Part shown: positions 61,913 to 64,000 of the stretch, one piece after another
Position numbering within the stretch: position 1 is the first letter of the stretch
How the letters are laid out: each line of letters begins with the position of its first letter
Assembly (NCBI RefSeq): GCF_009663395.1
Contig: NZ_QKNW01000001.1
Span: 744,001 to 808,000 of the forward strand
DNA length: 64,000 nucleotides
Reading direction: 5' to 3'
Source of the DNA: Halosegnis longus
Lineage (GTDB): Archaea > Halobacteriota > Halobacteria > Halobacteriales > Haloarculaceae
Made by a program: the position numbers and the translations under genes
The notes under the pieces: generated by a model
Told to the model about the DNA's origin: nothing
The model's database searches: none
The model's input: only the letters and a program-made list of their open reading frames with translations

Positions 61913-62380
61913 CGAGCGCACCATCACGAACGCGTCCTCGCCGTCGTCGTAGTACCGGGGGAGCCGGCGGTGAATCTCGAAGCCGAACCGCTCGTACAGC
62001 CGCTTTGCGGTGTCGTTGGTCTCCCGCACTTCGAGTTTGACGCGGCCGACGCCCTGTCGCCGGCAGATGCTGAGGGCGGCACCGAGGAGGTTCGCGCCGA
62101 GCCCCTGGCCGCGGGCGTCGGGACGGACCGCGAGGTCCTTGACGTGGCCGAGCGGGGTACCGCCGTTCGGGACGGTGTCGGCGACGATGAAGCCGTCGAC
62201 GGACTGGTCGCCCGCGACGAGGAACCCCGGCTGGCCGAGAAACTGCTCGAAGGCGGCGTAGGGCCACGGTTGGGGAAACGACGTGGTCTCGATGCGGTAC
62301 ACCGCGAGCAGGTCCGCCCGCGTCGCCTGCCGAATCGTCGGCTCGTCGGTCGACTCGCTCCCGGCTATCGTCACACCCAC
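61904..62380 (-). CDS. rimI: RimI-like ribosomal protein N-acetyltransferase
   Basis: The 158-residue GNAT enzyme has the loop VRPDARGQGLGANLL, then VKLEVRETNDTAKRLYERFG, the RimI signature. It may acetylate the N terminus of ribosomal proteins or other proteins (archaeal Ard1-like activity). I chose GTG 62380. An alternative GTG is 6 nt downstream. A TATA-like GCTTTACTC (about 62399-62407, minus) is about 23 nt upstream. Confidence 0.87.
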   Translation of the reverse strand: MGVTIAGSESTDEPTIRQATRADLLAVYRIETTSFPQPWPYAAFEQFLGQPGFLVAGDQSVDGFIVADTVPNGGTPLGHVKDLAVRPDARGQGLGANLLGAALSICRRQGVGRVKLEVRETNDTAKRLYERFGFEIHRRLPRYYDDGEDAFVMVRSLQ

Positions 62381-62450
62381 GCTACGGCGGTCAGCGAGTA
62401 AAGCCTTCGTCGCCAGCCAGTACCTTCTTATACACCTACCGTATACAATC

Positions 62451-62476
62451 GGATGCACCCAGTTTTGGGTGCATCC
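62451..62476. repeat. perfect 11-bp hairpin between rimI and the zinc microprotein
   Basis: GGATGCACCCA (62451-62461), GTTT loop and TGGGTGCATCC (62466-62476) form a perfect stem. It lies about 70 nt upstream of rimI and 110 nt past the end of the convergent-side zinc gene. It could be a terminator of the latter or a regulator site. The partial repeat TATAC-7 nt-GTATA is at about 62429-62445. Confidence 0.45.
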
Positions 62477-62588
62477 CCACCTCGCCCCCGTCGGGAGGGC
62501 TCTCCCCCACCCTCCTCCCTCCGGGGACGCTTTTCACTCCCCACAGCGGTCGCTGGTGAGCGCGAGCGACGCGAGTGCGAGACGCCGA

Positions 62589-62762
62589 TTAGTTCGGCGT
62601 CCAGCCGCAGACCGTACACTCCGGGGCCGCCATCTCGTGGAGTCCGCCACACTCCGGACAGCGCTTTTTGTTATAGTCCTCCTCCCACGCCGGCGTCTCG
62701 GTTTCCGTCTCGTGGCCCCTGTCTGCGAGGAAGTCGTCGAAGATGTCGTTCGCGGTCGCCAT
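62589..62762 (-). CDS. HVO_0416-type zinc-finger protein (57 aa)
   Basis: ATG at 62762 and TAA at 62589 give 57 residues. The end has KKRCPECGGLHEMAAPECTV, then CGWTPN, a four-cysteine zinc site (Cys35, Cys38, Cys49, Cys52). The N-terminal half (FDDFLADRGHETETETPAWE) is helical and acidic. This matches the HVO_0416 microprotein family. The function is unknown. Confidence 0.85.
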   Translation of the reverse strand: MATANDIFDDFLADRGHETETETPAWEEDYNKKRCPECGGLHEMAAPECTVCGWTPN

Positions 62763-62880
62763 ACAAGCAGATAATTAGCCGCGGTGGAAATAAATGTGTG
62801 GTACGCTTTAGCACGGAACGGGGAGCAGCCGGGCCAGCGAAGCCACGCCCCTTATGCCCGATGGTCGTGTTCATGTCTCT

Positions 62881-64000
62881 ATGACCGACGATACGCACCT
62901 GACGCGGCTGTTCGGTGGTCCCGGCAGCGGGAAGACCACCGCACTCCTCGACCGCGTCGACGAGATGCTCGAGGAGGGCGTCGACGTACGGGATATCCTC
63001 GTCGTCTCCTACACGCGGGCGGCCGCCGCCGAGATTCGCGAACGGCTGGCGGAGCGACTCGACCGCTCGCCGAAGTCGCTGAAGGGGAACGTCTCCACGA
63101 TGCACGCGAAGGCGTACGAACTGCTCGACTTGTCTCGGGGCGACGTGGTCGGCGAAGACGAGAAAGAGGAGTTCTGCTCGGAGTACGGCATCGAGTTCGA
63201 AGGCGAGTACGACTCCAACCGGCGGCGCTCGTCGCGCTCGACCACCATCGGCAACAAGATTCTCGCCACCTCCGAGTGGCTCCAGCGGACCCGCCGCGAC
63301 GTGGCCGACTGGTACGACGTTCCCTTCCAGTGGGACGTGGATGAGGTCCGACTCCCGCCGGAGGAGGACCCCAACTCACAGACCGGCAACAAGTACACCC
63401 CGACGTGGTCGTCGGACGACGACCGCATCGACGTGCCGGAGGTCATCCGCGCGTGGCGCGCGTACAAGGGTGAACACGGCGTCGTCGGCTTCGCCGACAT
63501 GCTCGAACGCGTCACCCAGCGCTCGCTCGTCCCGAACGTCGACCACCTCGTCATCGACGAGTTCCAGGACATCACGACGCTTCAACACGACGCCTACGAG
63601 GAGTGGCGACCCCACATGGAGTCGGTGCTCATCGCGGGCGACGACGACCAGGTCGTCTACGCGTGGCAGGGAGCCGACCCCGCGCTCCTGCTTGAGGCCG
63701 ACCCCGACGACGACGTCATCCTGCCCAACTCCTACCGGCTCCCGTCGAACGTGCTCAACGTCGTCAACCGCGAGATTCGCCACATCGACGAGCGCCAAGA
63801 GAAGGACCTGAACCCGCGCAAGGAGGGCGGCACCGTCGAGGGGATTCGCTCGCCGTCGATGTTCGACCTCACCCGGAACGTCCGCGACACCATCGAGGCG
63901 ACCGAAGACGAGACCGTGATGGTGTTGTTCCGCGCCCGCTATCAGCTGTTCCAGTTCATGGAGGAGTTCACCTCGATGGGGATTCCGTACACCTCGCTGA
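62881..64000 (+). CDS. UvrD/Rep-family DNA helicase, N-terminal part (cut by window edge)
   Basis: The first 373 codons are inside the window. Motif I is FGGPGSGKTTAL (residues 11-22), motif Ia is SYTRAAAAEIRERL, motif II is VIDEFQDIT and motif III is GDDDQVVYAWQGAD. The spacing fits superfamily 1A helicases of the UvrD group. The ATG at 62881 is preceded by GTCTCT. It probably works in DNA repair. The C-terminal half lies outside the window. Confidence 0.92.
   Translation, partial: MTDDTHLTRLFGGPGSGKTTALLDRVDEMLEEGVDVRDILVVSYTRAAAAEIRERLAERLDRSPKSLKGNVSTMHAKAYELLDLSRGDVVGEDEKEEFCSEYGIEFEGEYDSNRRRSSRSTTIGNKILATSEWLQRTRRDVADWYDVPFQWDVDEVRLPPEEDPNSQTGNKYTPTWSSDDDRIDVPEVIRAWRAYKGEHGVVGFADMLERVTQRSLVPNVDHLVIDEFQDITTLQHDAYEEWRPHMESVLIAGDDDQVVYAWQGADPALLLEADPDDDVILPNSYRLPSNVLNVVNREIRHIDERQEKDLNPRKEGGTVEGIRSPSMFDLTRNVRDTIEATEDETVMVLFRARYQLFQFMEEFTSMGIPYTSL

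Noticed and set aside
1-64000. CRISPR arrays, transposases, integrases or rRNA genes
   Set aside because: I looked for spaced repeats, DDE or tyrosine recombinase motifs and rRNA signatures, and saw none.

Overview
The window is chromosomal DNA from a haloarchaeon (class Halobacteria). The proteins are strongly acidic and GC-rich in codon use. Many genes are leaderless, with an A/T-rich TATA-like box 25-30 nt before the start codon and GTG starts in overlapping gene pairs. Lineage markers include archaeal DnaG, GatD, a SAMP1-type ubiquitin-like modifier, a bat-type HTH regulator, HerA, small CPxCG zinc-finger proteins and an intron-containing elongator tRNA-Met. No rRNA, CRISPR array, transposase or clear prophage was seen. 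The genus cannot be named from the sequence alone.

Layout. 1-1062: a Tat-type lipoprotein (cut by the left edge) coupled to a zinc microprotein, then a DUF2178-like membrane protein with its HTH repressor behind a double palindromic operator. 1068-6716: a zinc alcohol dehydrogenase and a four-gene MacB/LolCDE-like ABC export operon with a secreted CARDB-like protein. 6730-10563: tRNA-Met with intron, a coiled-coil protein, a divergent DUF5830-like/TVP38-like pair, a zinc microprotein and a membrane-anchored sulfite-oxidase-like molybdoenzyme. 10570-13710: B12-dependent ribonucleotide reductase. 14062-18217: a small membrane protein, the trpDFEG operon with candidate TRP boxes, and tRNA-Val(GAC). 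18218-21694: VapBC, a gene-poor stretch, a four-CBS protein, a nitroreductase remnant and UspA.

21757-24940: HerA-like ATPase downstream of a CARF-like DUF6293 sensor/regulator, plus a stand-alone GIY-YIG protein. 24941-31649: DUF3311/Na+ symporter, DnaG, acetyltransferase, DUF92 membrane protein, DUF5802-like protein, ArsR-like regulator, membrane protein. 31730-36735: GatD, two-domain GNAT, SAMP1, acyl-CoA dehydrogenase, NmrA-like protein, DCC-like protein without cysteines. 36835-43732: an unusual T2SSF-like protein, MATE transporter, CoA-disulfide-reductase-like flavoprotein, two tiny proteins (one TatA-like), cobyric acid synthase, tandem UspA. 43734-51049: HTTM protein, two histidine kinases, alcohol dehydrogenase, small HTH, Rieske protein, F420-type LLM oxidoreductase. 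51122-57359: malic enzyme fused to phosphotransacetylase, bat-type regulator, MinD-like ATPase with a PATAN-like partner, UspA, YgfZ/GcvT-like protein, DUF6432-like protein. 57465-64000: conserved haloarchaeal small proteins, arylsulfotransferase-like protein, a three-gene coupled operon ending in a Nudix hydrolase, RimI, a zinc microprotein and a UvrD-family helicase cut by the right edge.

Most of the window is housekeeping core genome in which short translationally coupled operons are common. The points most worth following are the HerA-DUF6293 pair, the MinD-PATAN-like pair, the TGTACA boxes before trpD, the double palindrome before the DUF2178/HTH pair, a small upstream ORF coupled to the ribonucleotide reductase start, the truncated T2SSF-like protein and the TatA-like microprotein.
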